64,000 nucleotides of DNA. It comes from Shewanella mangrovisoli. GTDB lineage: Bacteria; Pseudomonadota; Gammaproteobacteria; Enterobacterales; Shewanellaceae. Below are positions 9,598 through 18,392 of the stretch, one piece after another (the first letter of the stretch is position 1; the number at the start of each line of letters is the position of its first letter). Made by a program: the position numbers and the translations under genes. The notes below the pieces were generated by a model. It worked only from the letters and a program-made list of their open reading frames with translations, was not told the origin of the DNA and did not search any database. Location of the stretch: positions 1,674,001 to 1,738,000 of the forward strand of contig NZ_CP080412.1 of the NCBI RefSeq assembly GCF_019457635.1, in the 5' to 3' direction.

Positions 9598-9984
9598 TTA
9601 ATTCGCGGGCGGCGTTGGACTTGGCTGCCATAATTCGACTTTATTGCCATCGGGGTCGATAAACCAACCGAAACGGCCAAATTCCGAGTCTTCAATCTCC
9701 CCAATCTGTTTACCGCCGCCCTGAGTGACTTGCTGTAGGGCCTGCTCCAGATCGTCAACGATAAAATTGAACATAAAGCTTTTATCTGTCGGGGCAAAAT
9801 AACTGGTGTTATGGTCGAAGGGAGTCCACACATGGTAACCGGGCGTGGGTTTATCGTTATGATAAAAAGCGGCGCCGCCCCAGTTTTCAATGGGTATTTG
9901 TAAATGGTTTTGATACCAAGTGGCTAATGCGACGGGATCAGTACTTTTAAAGAAAATACCACCAAGTCCAATGACTTTTGCCAT
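9598..9984 (-). CDS. VOC (glyoxalase/bleomycin resistance) superfamily protein
   Basis: The chosen start is the ATG at 9984 (MAKVIGLGG), giving 128 residues; an upstream frame to 10044 runs into the fadL terminator and is unlikely. The protein has the paired beta-alpha-beta-beta-beta layout of the VOC fold, with FKSTDPVALATWYQ near the start and GWFIDPDGNKVELWQP near the end. VOC proteins bind a divalent metal and act as lyases, dioxygenases or resistance proteins. Nothing here fixes the substrate. Confidence 0.82.
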   Translation of the reverse strand: MAKVIGLGGIFFKSTDPVALATWYQNHLQIPIENWGGAAFYHNDKPTPGYHVWTPFDHNTSYFAPTDKSFMFNFIVDDLEQALQQVTQGGGKQIGEIEDSEFGRFGWFIDPDGNKVELWQPSPTPPAN

Positions 9985-10042
9985 AAGGGTGACAGTGAAA
10001 GGGGAGGATGGATTAACTTTAGGCAATAAATACGCAAGATAC

Positions 10043-10070
10043 AAAAAAGCCGCATAAATGCGGCTTTTTT
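10043..10070 (-). terminator. fadL terminator
   Basis: Stem AAAAAAGCCGCA/TGCGGCTTTTTT with a 4-base loop, located just past the fadL stop in the leftward direction. Confidence 0.88.
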
Positions 10071-10085
10071 TGAGGCGTAAACAGC

Positions 10086-11372
10086 TTAGAACTGGTAGCT
10101 GTACTGTACTGAGTAGTACATACCTTTTGATTCGGTTACGGCGTTAACAGGGCCTGTGATAGCGCTGTTTTCGATCAGGTGAACTTCTTCACCTTTAATG
10201 TACGCGATACCAAAATCAACGGTGTTTTGTGGGTTGATGTGGTAGCTCATACCCGCTGTGTACCAGTTACGGTCAGAGTCTGGGAATGAAATCGAGCTGA
10301 TTTCGTCCACAACGCCTTGGTCATGCATATAACCTGCACGAACAGTGAATTGTTCGTTGATGGTGTATGTACCACCTACGCTGAATAACCATGAATCTTT
10401 CCATTGGTATTCTTTCAATGCAACATCACCTACAGCTTGAGTCGCGCCCACAGCGGCAATCGTTGCAGTACCGTCTTTCGCGGTGATTTGATCGAAGTTG
10501 CCCCATTGGGTGTACTGCGCAGTGTAGTGCAGAGCAAACTTAGGTGTGATCTGATGGAAACCAGCAACTTGGAAAATATCCGCTAGCGGTACATCTAAAC
10601 TATCGAAACTGGTCGCAACAGGTACTGTCCCTACACCAGGGATAGTAGTTGTTGTAATGGTATTGATATCGCCTTTAACGTTAACAGTTGGGCTGAAACG
10701 GTAGCTGATACCGAAACGGTTATCTTTATCTAATTCAACGGTGGCACCCACGATACCACCGAAGGCCCAACCGTCAGCGTCTACGTCAACGATCGGAGTC
10801 GTACCGGCGTTACGGGTTAAGCGGCCTTCGCCGTAGATAGCATCCAGACCCGCACCGATGCTGAACATATCGTTGATACGGTATGACACGCTGGCGTTAA
10901 AGTTCACTGTAGTGACTTCTGTTTCACCGAGTAGGTCGAAAGGTGCTGCAGGCTTGTTCTTAGACAAAGAGCTGGCGTCAGTACCTGTACCGAAGTTAGA
11001 GAATGCAGCAAAACCTACGGCTAACTTATCGTCGATTGGGTGGATGTAGAAAATGTTCGGGATAACTTTAGAGCTACCCGCATCGTCGATGCTGCCTAAG
11101 TCAACTGCGCCACCGGCAAAGTTAACGTCTTTAACGTCAACAGTAATATCGGCATAGGTTAGGCCTAAAGAGATTGCATCTTTATCGAATAATGCCATCG
11201 CTGCTGGGTTACGCGATAACACAGAGGCGTTATCGGCGATAACTGCGTCACCAGCAAAAGCACGGCCCATACCTGTGGCTGATTGGCTGTTTAATTGGAA
11301 ACCCGAAGCGAAAGTTTGTGAGCTCGCCAGTGCAACGGCAACAGCAAGCAGTGTCTTGTTGAATGATTTCAT
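10086..11372 (-). CDS. fadL: FadL-family long-chain fatty acid outer-membrane transporter
   Basis: Starting at the ATG at 11372 (GAGAG upstream) the protein has 428 residues and opens with a clear signal peptide (MKSFNKTLLAVAVALASSQT, ending FAS). The N-terminal plug region GFQLNSQSATGMGRAFAG carries the FadL signature. It is followed by alternating beta-strands of the 14-stranded barrel and ends in YSYQF, with the terminal Phe expected for outer-membrane insertion. FadL lets long-chain fatty acids cross the outer membrane laterally. A FadR-like operator overlaps the predicted promoter, which ties it to the fadIJ operon at 22.3 kb. Confidence 0.94.
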   Translation of the reverse strand: MKSFNKTLLAVAVALASSQTFASGFQLNSQSATGMGRAFAGDAVIADNASVLSRNPAAMALFDKDAISLGLTYADITVDVKDVNFAGGAVDLGSIDDAGSSKVIPNIFYIHPIDDKLAVGFAAFSNFGTGTDASSLSKNKPAAPFDLLGETEVTTVNFNASVSYRINDMFSIGAGLDAIYGEGRLTRNAGTTPIVDVDADGWAFGGIVGATVELDKDNRFGISYRFSPTVNVKGDINTITTTTIPGVGTVPVATSFDSLDVPLADIFQVAGFHQITPKFALHYTAQYTQWGNFDQITAKDGTATIAAVGATQAVGDVALKEYQWKDSWLFSVGGTYTINEQFTVRAGYMHDQGVVDEISSISFPDSDRNWYTAGMSYHINPQNTVDFGIAYIKGEEVHLIENSAITGPVNAVTESKGMYYSVQYSYQF

Positions 11373-11456
11373 TATTATTCTCTCATTATTTTGGTATTGG
11401 ATTTTGTTCGCTCCTAGTCGCCGGAACAACGCGCAAATCCTTTTATAATCTTCGGC

Positions 11457-11497
11457 ATGTTAGGGATTGTGTGTAACCTCAACAAGTCCGACCAGAT
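11457..11497 (-). promoter_or_regulatory. fadL promoter with overlapping FadR operator
   Basis: On the minus strand the 17-mer ATCTGGTCGGACTTGTT (11481-11497) closely matches the classical FadR site (AnCTGGTCnGACnTGTT). Its last bases run into a possible -35 TTGTTG (11480-11485), followed after 17 bases by -10 TAACAT (11457-11462). Overlap of the operator with the -35 fits repression that acyl-CoA relieves. The start codon is about 85 bases downstream of the -10. No other gene lies between 11373 and the putP terminator. Confidence 0.75.
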
Positions 11498-11661
11498 TTG
11501 ATTTTTGTTAAATAACAGTTAATTAAAACAGGGTCGTACTTTAGCATGAACGAATGGTCGGGCCAGATGCTTGGTATCTTTGGCTTTTATCTTAAGGCGA
11601 GGTTTTAATTGAGGTTAACGTTTTGTAACTGATGAAAGGTTAATAAATTTATACAAATTGT

Positions 11662-11687
11662 AAAAAGCGTACACTTGTACGCTTTTT
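11662..11687 (-). terminator. Terminator of the PutP-type symporter gene
   Basis: Perfect 11-base stem AAAAAGCGTAC/GTACGCTTTTT with loop ACTT, 25 bases beyond the symporter stop in the leftward direction. Confidence 0.88.
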
Positions 11688-11712
11688 ACGTTCTCAGAAA
11701 TTATTTCAGCTG

Positions 11713-13164
11713 TTACAACGCGGACTTAAATTGCTCAAACTCTGCGGTGATGGCTTCTGCTGGGCGAGACATCTTGCTCACGACAACCCCTGCAATAATT
11801 GCAAACACAAATCCAGGTAAGATTTCGTATAGGTCGAAAATGCCACCTGTGAGCTGCTTCCATATCACCACGGTTAATGCGCCGACAATAATGGTAGCAA
11901 TTGCACCGTTACGGCTGTATTGCTTCCAGAAGAGTGACAGGATGACCACAGGGCCGAAGGCGGCGCCAAAACCTGCCCACGCATAGCTCACAAGGCTCAA
12001 TACACTGCTTTCAGGATTCAATGCAATGATGCCTGCGATCACGGCAATGGCCAGCACGCCCATACGACCTACCATCATCAGCTCGCGATCGTCGGCTTGA
12101 GGGCGTAACCACTTGCGATAAAAGTCTTCGGTGATGACGCTTGAGCACACCAATAACTGCGAATCAATGGTACTCATAATGGCCGACAGAATTGCGGCGA
12201 TCAGCAAGCCCCCAATCCAAGGGTTAAAGGCGGCTTGGGCTAAATGAATAAACACGGTTTCAGCATTGGCGAGTGGTTGATTGGCGAAATACAGTGAACC
12301 CGCTAACCCTGTGGCTAAAGCACCGATGAGGGATAACATCATCCAGCTCATGGCGATACGGCGAGACAGCGGTAGTGCATCGGCAGTGCCAATGGCCATA
12401 AAGCGCGACAAAATATGTGGCTGACCGAAATAACCCAGTCCCCATGCGAGCAGTGATAACAAGCCAATTACCGTGGTTTTGTCACTGATAAGTGCCAGCA
12501 TCGCCGGGTCGATAGACTCAATTCCCGCATGGCTCTCTGGGTGAGAGAACACCGCAAAGGGGATGATCAGCAGGGCTATCAGCATTAAACAGCCTTGGAA
12601 GAAGTCAGTCCAACTCACGGCAAAAAAGCCGCCAATAAAGGTGTAACCAACGATGATGGCCGAACCAATGACTAAGGCAACGGTGTAATCGAGTCCGAAG
12701 ACTTTTTCGAACAGAATGGCGCCGCCCACCATGCCAGAGGATGCATAGAAGGTGAAAAACACCAGAATCGTGACCGCAGAGACGAGTTTGAGGTAACCCT
12801 GTTTATCGTGAAAACGTTTCTCGAAGAAGTCGGGCAGGGTGAGGGCGTTGTCCGCTAATTGGGTGTAAATGCGCAGACGTTTGGCCACAAACAACCAGTT
12901 AAGCCAAGCACCGACGACTAAACCGATACCAATCCAAGCTTCGCCTAAGCCGCCTAAGTAAACGGCGCCAGGTAAACCTAAGAGTAACCAGCCTGACATA
13001 TCGGAGGCACCCACGCTGAGCGCGGTCACGGCGGGACCCATTTTACGGCCACCTAAAATATAATCATCAACAGTATCGGTGGCACGGTAAGCCCAAAATC
13101 CTATGCCCATCATCAATACTAAATAGCCAACAAATGTGATTAAAATCGGGGTTTCAATCGTCAT
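11713..13164 (-). CDS. putP: Sodium/proline symporter (SSS family)
   Basis: With the ATG at 13164 (MTIETPILITFVGYL) the protein has 483 residues, near the usual 490-500 for PutP; the upstream extension to 13275 is not hydrophobic and lacks support. About 13 membrane helices are visible. PutP landmarks include DDYILGGRKMGPAVTALSVG, ASDMSGWLLLGLPGAVY and, later, AILSAIMSTIDSQLLVCSS. These line the Na+/substrate site in the family. Proline is the likely substrate. No put catabolic gene is adjacent, so transport for catabolism or osmoprotection cannot be told apart here. Confidence 0.9.
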   Translation of the reverse strand: MTIETPILITFVGYLVLMMGIGFWAYRATDTVDDYILGGRKMGPAVTALSVGASDMSGWLLLGLPGAVYLGGLGEAWIGIGLVVGAWLNWLFVAKRLRIYTQLADNALTLPDFFEKRFHDKQGYLKLVSAVTILVFFTFYASSGMVGGAILFEKVFGLDYTVALVIGSAIIVGYTFIGGFFAVSWTDFFQGCLMLIALLIIPFAVFSHPESHAGIESIDPAMLALISDKTTVIGLLSLLAWGLGYFGQPHILSRFMAIGTADALPLSRRIAMSWMMLSLIGALATGLAGSLYFANQPLANAETVFIHLAQAAFNPWIGGLLIAAILSAIMSTIDSQLLVCSSVITEDFYRKWLRPQADDRELMMVGRMGVLAIAVIAGIIALNPESSVLSLVSYAWAGFGAAFGPVVILSLFWKQYSRNGAIATIIVGALTVVIWKQLTGGIFDLYEILPGFVFAIIAGVVVSKMSRPAEAITAEFEQFKSAL

Positions 13165-13322
13165 ATTGTCTTTATCCCATCTTGTTATTATTAAAAGTGG
13201 CAAGCATGCTACCAGATGTTTGAGCAAGAACCCATTAGTAGATAAAGATGTGATCGAAATCCGACCTCCTAGCATTAGAAAAGATCGGAGGTCGTTAAAA
13301 GAAAGGATTTACTATTAATAGG

Positions 13323-14027
13323 TTAGATAAAGGTGTTCTTGATTTCGTCTTTTACGAAGCTAAGGTCAGTATGATCTTCACCCACAAGCAAAATGTATGC
13401 ATCACCGGCCTCAAAGCCCATGCCCTGATATTTACCATCGGCAAAGGTGTTATCCAGCACCATGCGTTTTTCGATGGGCACAATAAACAGAGTCACTTTC
13501 CCCTTTTCAGCTTGCAGCACTAAGTGCAGACTCTTAACCCCTTGAAAATCACAGTAAGAGGTGTAATAGACCTTGCCAGGTTGCCCGGTAAATTTGGCAT
13601 GCTCTAAGTGTTTTAAGGAGGCGAGCTGCGCGTTCACTTGGCTAAAGTTGACATTTTGGTCCACCTGCAAGGCTACGCCTTCATGGTAAACATGGGCTAA
13701 GGCATGCTCGGCTAAATCGACTGGACCTAAGCGCAGTAAACTGAAACTGATCCCCACAATAAAGGCAATCGACGCGGCCATGGCGACTAAAAAGCCCGTT
13801 TGTCGGCGCTGTTTATGGTGCTGTTGCAATTGTTGGCGCAGAATAAGTTTGTCAGCCAAGTCCTCTGGTACATCCACTTTTAACGCATGAGTGATTTTGG
13901 CATCGAGGCCCTTAAGCTCTGCGACGAACGCCTGATATTCGGCATTCTCCTGCATTTGCGCAACAAACTCGGGATCTTGATTATGAGGATCTTCATAAGC
14001 TTGACGCCTAAATTTAAGCTCATCCAT
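13323..14027 (-). CDS. DUF3379 protein, putative anti-sigma partner
   Basis: 234 residues with a cytoplasmic N-terminal half (about 1-75), one membrane helix at about 78-98 (GFLVAMAASIAFIVGISFSL) and a periplasmic C-terminal domain with YYTSYCDFQGVKSLHLVLQ. This matches DUF3379. Its start overlaps the end of the ECF sigma gene by 8 bases, so the two are translationally coupled. That arrangement and the topology suggest that it anchors and inhibits the sigma factor. It lacks the HxxxCxxC motif of zinc-binding anti-sigma factors, so the role is inferred from context. Confidence 0.82.
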   Translation of the reverse strand: MDELKFRRQAYEDPHNQDPEFVAQMQENAEYQAFVAELKGLDAKITHALKVDVPEDLADKLILRQQLQQHHKQRRQTGFLVAMAASIAFIVGISFSLLRLGPVDLAEHALAHVYHEGVALQVDQNVNFSQVNAQLASLKHLEHAKFTGQPGKVYYTSYCDFQGVKSLHLVLQAEKGKVTLFIVPIEKRMVLDNTFADGKYQGMGFEAGDAYILLVGEDHTDLSFVKDEIKNTFI

Positions 14028-14583
14028 TGGATTGACCTCTCACATCGGTTTTCTCAAGTAGTTCTTTCAATTGGTTCCTCGCCCGAAATAAGCGCGTCAT
14101 GACAGTGTTGCGGTTTAAGTCCAACAGTTGGGCGATTTCATCACCGCTAAAGCCACCGATTAACTGCAGCAATAGGGGCTCCCGATATTCAATATCCAGC
14201 TTAGCGATTTGTCGCCTCAACCAATATTGCTCAGTTTGCTCTTCAGTGCTGGAGGCAATGTGATCTTCTAAACTTTCTTGCTCGACATCGGCGTAATCGA
14301 ATTGTTTGCGCTCGAATCGACGGGCATTTTCGCGCCTCAAAATCGTGATCAGCCAAGCCTTCGCCGCTTTATCATCCTGTAGGGAATCTAAAGAGCGCCA
14401 TGCCCGCAAGAAGGTTTCTTGGGTAATGTCCTCTGCCACCTGCTTATCGCCGCATAACCAAAAGGCATAGCGGAAGATATCGGCGTGCAGCGCCTTGACT
14501 AGGCTGTTGTATCGTCGTTGTTTGCTCAGCATGTCAGAAGAGACCGCAGGCTCGACGGATTTCTTTCGCCAGTTAGCAAACAT
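14020..14583 (-). CDS. ECF-type RNA polymerase sigma factor
   Basis: 187 residues with sigma region 2 at about 30-100 (DIFRYAFWLCGDKQVAEDITQETFLRAW) and region 4 at about 125-178 (EYREPLLLQLIGGFSGDEIA then LDLNRNTVMTRLFRARNQLK). These bind the -10 and -35 elements of target promoters. The DUF3379 gene overlaps its 3' end, a standard sigma/regulator pair. No good Shine-Dalgarno precedes the start at 14583; a later Met at residue 18 is possible. The gene lies 93 bases after the Bat operon with no terminator between, so read-through is possible. The signal it responds to is unknown. Confidence 0.92.
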   Translation of the reverse strand: MFANWRKKSVEPAVSSDMLSKQRRYNSLVKALHADIFRYAFWLCGDKQVAEDITQETFLRAWRSLDSLQDDKAAKAWLITILRRENARRFERKQFDYADVEQESLEDHIASSTEEQTEQYWLRRQIAKLDIEYREPLLLQLIGGFSGDEIAQLLDLNRNTVMTRLFRARNQLKELLEKTDVRGQSNG

Positions 14584-14676
14584 TTTTTTTATATTTTCTT
14601 TTTATTTTACGATTCAAAAGATTACACCTTATTCATTCGATTAAGCCGTGCGTCGTTTTGATTTATCCGTCTGTGT

Positions 14677-16338
14677 TTAGCCATTGGGATTCAGCGGTTG
14701 TAATGGCGTGGATTGCTGCGCCATAGGGTGTAGCTTGCCGCTTTTAACCGCGCTTAACAATGCTTTTACAGCGCTTTCGAGTTGGGCGTCGCTATTGGCT
14801 TTGCCGCCGTAGGCCAAGGCTTGTAGCTGACGAATCGCCTCTGCTAACTCGCTCGACTGCGCCGCAATTTTATCGAGCGTCATGGGCCGAGCGGCCTGTT
14901 CACTACAGTATTGCTGCAATTGCTGCAAAATATCACTGACATTGCCTTTAGCGCAGGCTTGCTCTAAGCCCTTAAGGCCAGAGCCAAGAGCGAGCGGTTG
15001 TGATGCGACTTGTGTATTGACCGTTACTTGGCGCTTAAGCGCGCGGCGCCAAGCGACAAAGGTAATCGCCCAAGCAACTAATGTCACTAGCCACAGTAGG
15101 GCAAACAGATTAGCACTCCAACTGCCTTCATTATTGGCACTGATATTTGCTTGCCAGTTGGGTTCGATCGGCGCATCGACCACGGCGCCACCTTTTACTT
15201 GAATGGTACGGGCGGGCAGGGTTGCCATTTCTTGGCGTTTAAGATGCGGATTCCACCAAGGCACTTTCACTTCGGGCAAGGTAAAAGTGCCCGCCTTACT
15301 GGGGACGATAGCCGAGGTAATACTGTATTGGGACACTATCTGCGCATCGCGCACAAAGCTCTGGCGCTGGGGTTTTTCGGGATAGGATTTAAGCTCCGGC
15401 GGCAGATTTTGGGCGATATCCGGCAGGCTATTCTCATCGGCATTGGAGGCCAATAAGGTGAGCGTGCGGGTAATAGGGCTTCCGACGGTAAACTCTTTTA
15501 CATCCTCAGGAAAACTCTCTTTTAATACCACTAAGTCGGCCACAAGCCATTGGCCTTGGAAGCTCGTTGGCGCAGGTTCGACTTGGATGCTTAAGGAGGG
15601 CGCGCCGGCTTGCATTGGGCGGCTCTCGTTAAAGCCAAACATGCCGCCACGGCGTTGGGATTCCACTAATACATCGCCAGAAAAGGTCGCGCCTTTGATA
15701 TTCACTTGGCCGGGTAAATCGGGAATGATGCCATAGGTGCGTTCAATCACGCGGTAACGGCGGCCTTCGATGATCTCTGAGCCGTCTTTATCTTCGCCGA
15801 TTTGCTTAATTTGTGCGCCTTCGATAATGGGGGCATTGAGTACACCGCGTTGCAGTTCGACCGCAAGATAAAGCTTTACTTTATAGGTAATAAGCTGGCC
15901 GACGTAGGCCTCATCCGTCGAGACTTTGGCATCGATAAACAGGTTCTTGGCTTGCTCTGGTTGTGCGCCCGCTTCGACTACCCTGAGGGGAATTTCGGCG
16001 GAGCTGACGCCATCAATGCTAAAGGATGGGATGGTCAGTTGGCCCTTTTGTTTTGGGGCTAGCAGTACTTGCCAGCGGGTCTCTTTAACCGCATCGAAGT
16101 TCATTATCTGGGTGCTACGACTCACGCTGGTGCGACCCACGATAAAATCCTTAAGCAGGATAGAGGTATCGAGTTTACCTGTGTCGACCTCATCATCGGC
16201 ACTCACATTGAGCACAAAGTACTCTCCCTCCATTACCGGATTGCGATCGACCGACGCCTCGAGTTTGCTCAGGGCAAAGGCGGGCTGAATGACCGCGATG
16301 CAAAGCGTGAGGAGGATAAAAAATTGTCTGATCACCAC
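14677..16338 (-). CDS. batD: BatD-like oxygen-tolerance membrane protein
   Basis: 553 residues: signal peptide 1-22 (ending AFA-LS), a long region of repeated beta-sandwich modules to about 400, one membrane helix at about 415-438 (NLFALLWLVTLVAWAITFVAW) and a helical cytoplasmic tail. This is the BatD family, found with MoxR ATPases and VWA proteins. Bat proteins have been linked to aerotolerance and envelope stress in other bacteria, but the mechanism is unclear. It is the last gene of the operon and overlaps the upstream VWA/TPR gene by 7 bases. Confidence 0.87.
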   Translation of the reverse strand: MVIRQFFILLTLCIAVIQPAFALSKLEASVDRNPVMEGEYFVLNVSADDEVDTGKLDTSILLKDFIVGRTSVSRSTQIMNFDAVKETRWQVLLAPKQKGQLTIPSFSIDGVSSAEIPLRVVEAGAQPEQAKNLFIDAKVSTDEAYVGQLITYKVKLYLAVELQRGVLNAPIIEGAQIKQIGEDKDGSEIIEGRRYRVIERTYGIIPDLPGQVNIKGATFSGDVLVESQRRGGMFGFNESRPMQAGAPSLSIQVEPAPTSFQGQWLVADLVVLKESFPEDVKEFTVGSPITRTLTLLASNADENSLPDIAQNLPPELKSYPEKPQRQSFVRDAQIVSQYSITSAIVPSKAGTFTLPEVKVPWWNPHLKRQEMATLPARTIQVKGGAVVDAPIEPNWQANISANNEGSWSANLFALLWLVTLVAWAITFVAWRRALKRQVTVNTQVASQPLALGSGLKGLEQACAKGNVSDILQQLQQYCSEQAARPMTLDKIAAQSSELAEAIRQLQALAYGGKANSDAQLESAVKALLSAVKSGKLHPMAQQSTPLQPLNPNG

Positions 16339-18392
16339 TGTTCGTTATCCCTTGATATTTGGCCATTCTGACGGCGTTTTTGATATTCGAGTTGCATCTT
16401 GTTACGCAGCAACACCTGTGGATCTTCACTCACGCCCCGCAGTGCTCGCTGCATCTCCGCGGGTAAAGGCTCGCTGTTACTCGGCGGCGCTTCAACAGAC
16501 TCAATTGCGGTATCTGGTTTTTTATCCGCCTGCGCCTGTTTTTCTTTATCCGCTTTTTGCGCTACGGCCTGTTGCTGTTCTTGCTCGGCGTTGGACTTAT
16601 CATCCTCGACCTTTGCCTGCATTTTTGCCTCGTTGCTGGCAGGATCTTCTTTATCTTCAGCATTGTTATCGGCGCCGTTCTGCTGATTAGCTTGTTGCTC
16701 GGCCTGCTGTTGTTCTTGCTGCGAATCTTGCTGGTCTTGCTTAGCTTTATCATCACTCGCTTGCTGTTTATCCTGTGCGCCTTGCTCAGGATCATTCTGC
16801 TCGGATGAAGACTCTTGCTCCTGCGACGGTTTTTCGCCCGCTTGATCGGGATTATTTTGCTGTTGGGACTGCTGCTCTTGAGACTGCTGTTGAGCTTGGT
16901 CGTTTTGCGAGGATTGTTGGTCTCCCTGCTGCTGGTTTTGCCCCTGCTGATCGTTCTGGTTCTGTCCCTGTTGGTTTTGATCGCCTTGAGACTGCTTATC
17001 TTGATTGTCAGCATTTTGCTGCGATTGTTGCTGGTTCAGCAATTTCTCTGCTAACTCAAGGTTGGCTTTGGCCTGTGGGAACTCGGGCTGCTTGTCGAGT
17101 GCGGCCTGATAACGCTCCTTGGCTTTGTCGGGTTTACCGAGTTGCATCAGCGCGTTGCCTTGGTTGTAAAGGCCATTGGCTGAGTTATCTTGCTCAAAGC
17201 TTTTTAACGCCTGTTCGTACTCGCCCGCCTTGTACTGCGCCGCGCCTTGCCATTGGGGCGTCTCGAATTTTTGAGCGGCATCAGCGTAATCCTCGGCTTG
17301 ATAGGCCTGCATCGCCTGTTGCTCTTGGGTGTGCCAGAGCGAGTCCCATGCGCTGGCATGGGCGTTTTGCGGTGCAGCGCTGAGCAATAGACCGCCCAAT
17401 CCCATCAGCAGCCAGTTGGCGAGCATGCCTTGCCTAAAGCTCAGCAGGGCAGGGATGAGTAAGAGTAAGGCGAGGTAAGGGCCGAGATCTTGCCAGGTTT
17501 CCCCATCGAGATCCGTGGCTTTGGCATCGCCACTGTCACTCAACCAATGTTGCAACTGCACTAAATCCTGACCATCGGCCCGATTGGGGATCATGATGCC
17601 ATTATGGTTATCGGCTAATTTTTGCAGTAAGCCAAAGTCGGTTTTCGCGACAACGACTTCATTGCCGCTGTCGCGCTGTAATTGGCCATCGGGTAAGCGG
17701 ATTGGCGCGCCTTGTGGGCTACCAAAACCCATAATCGCGAGCCGATATTGGCTACCAGCTAAGGCCGAGTTGGCCTCATCGAATTGCCTCGGGGTAATGC
17801 CATCAGTCATCACAATAATATCACCACGCAGATGCCCGCCCTGTGCCAGTAGATTCTTGGCTTGGGTTAGAGCCGCCGCCAGGTTTGAGCCCAACACGGG
17901 CATAATCTCAGGGCTTAAGGTGGGCAATAAATTAAGCAGCGTGCCCGTGTCTCGGGTGAGCGGGCTTATAGTAAAGGCATCGCCAGCGAAGGCAATAAGG
18001 CCAGTTTCGCCTTCTTTTAAGCCGCGGAGCAAATCTGTCGCCCGAAACTTGGTTTGGGTTAAGCGGTTGGGGGCCAGATCGGTGGCAAACATGGAGACAG
18101 ACATATCCATCACCAACACTCGGCCTTGCTCGGCGGCAAAAACGGGCAAGGTTTGCTTATTGAGCGCTGGACCCGCTAAGGCCAAGGTGGCGATCATCCA
18201 AGTTAAAGCCAAGATATGCAGTGGTCGACGGGATTTTTGTGTGCCTTCTGTGACCAATATTTTGGCCAAATGCGGCGCAATATAGCGGTTCCAGGCGCTA
18301 TTACTCTGGTGTTGACGCCATAGCGCCCACAGGATGATGGTGAGTGGCAACAGGGCGAGTAACCATTCTGGACGAATAAAATGCAGGCTCAT
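16332..18392 (-). CDS. BatB/BatC-type VWA-TPR membrane protein with a long Gln/Asn-rich tail
   Basis: 686 residues. Two membrane helices (about 8-25 and 56-75) precede a von Willebrand A domain (about 90-290) with the MIDAS motif DMSVS (Asp96, Ser98, Ser100). A hydrophobic pair follows at about 310-345. TPR-like helices occupy about 355-460 (for example AKERYQAALDKQPEFPQAKA). From about 462 to 620 the sequence is almost only Gln, Asn, Asp, Glu, Ser, Lys and Ala. The C-terminal 60 residues become ordinary again. The layout fuses BatB (VWA) and BatC (TPR). It is coupled to BatA by a 1-base stop/start overlap (TAATG) and to batD by 7 bases. Confidence 0.88.
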   Translation of the reverse strand: MSLHFIRPEWLLALLPLTIILWALWRQHQSNSAWNRYIAPHLAKILVTEGTQKSRRPLHILALTWMIATLALAGPALNKQTLPVFAAEQGRVLVMDMSVSMFATDLAPNRLTQTKFRATDLLRGLKEGETGLIAFAGDAFTISPLTRDTGTLLNLLPTLSPEIMPVLGSNLAAALTQAKNLLAQGGHLRGDIIVMTDGITPRQFDEANSALAGSQYRLAIMGFGSPQGAPIRLPDGQLQRDSGNEVVVAKTDFGLLQKLADNHNGIMIPNRADGQDLVQLQHWLSDSGDAKATDLDGETWQDLGPYLALLLLIPALLSFRQGMLANWLLMGLGGLLLSAAPQNAHASAWDSLWHTQEQQAMQAYQAEDYADAAQKFETPQWQGAAQYKAGEYEQALKSFEQDNSANGLYNQGNALMQLGKPDKAKERYQAALDKQPEFPQAKANLELAEKLLNQQQSQQNADNQDKQSQGDQNQQGQNQNDQQGQNQQQGDQQSSQNDQAQQQSQEQQSQQQNNPDQAGEKPSQEQESSSEQNDPEQGAQDKQQASDDKAKQDQQDSQQEQQQAEQQANQQNGADNNAEDKEDPASNEAKMQAKVEDDKSNAEQEQQQAVAQKADKEKQAQADKKPDTAIESVEAPPSNSEPLPAEMQRALRGVSEDPQVLLRNKMQLEYQKRRQNGQISRDNEQW

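Noticed and set aside
13262..13294. Inverted repeat CGACCTCC/GGAGGTCG as a terminator after the DUF3379 gene
   Set aside because: The loop is 17 bases and there is no good T run on the leftward strand. It may be a chance pair or a regulator site for the PutP gene, but evidence is insufficient.
16775..17383. 202-codon plus-strand ORF opposite the Gln-rich part of the BatB/C gene
   Set aside because: Antisense of a low-complexity coding region; its composition simply mirrors CAG/CAA codons on the other strand.
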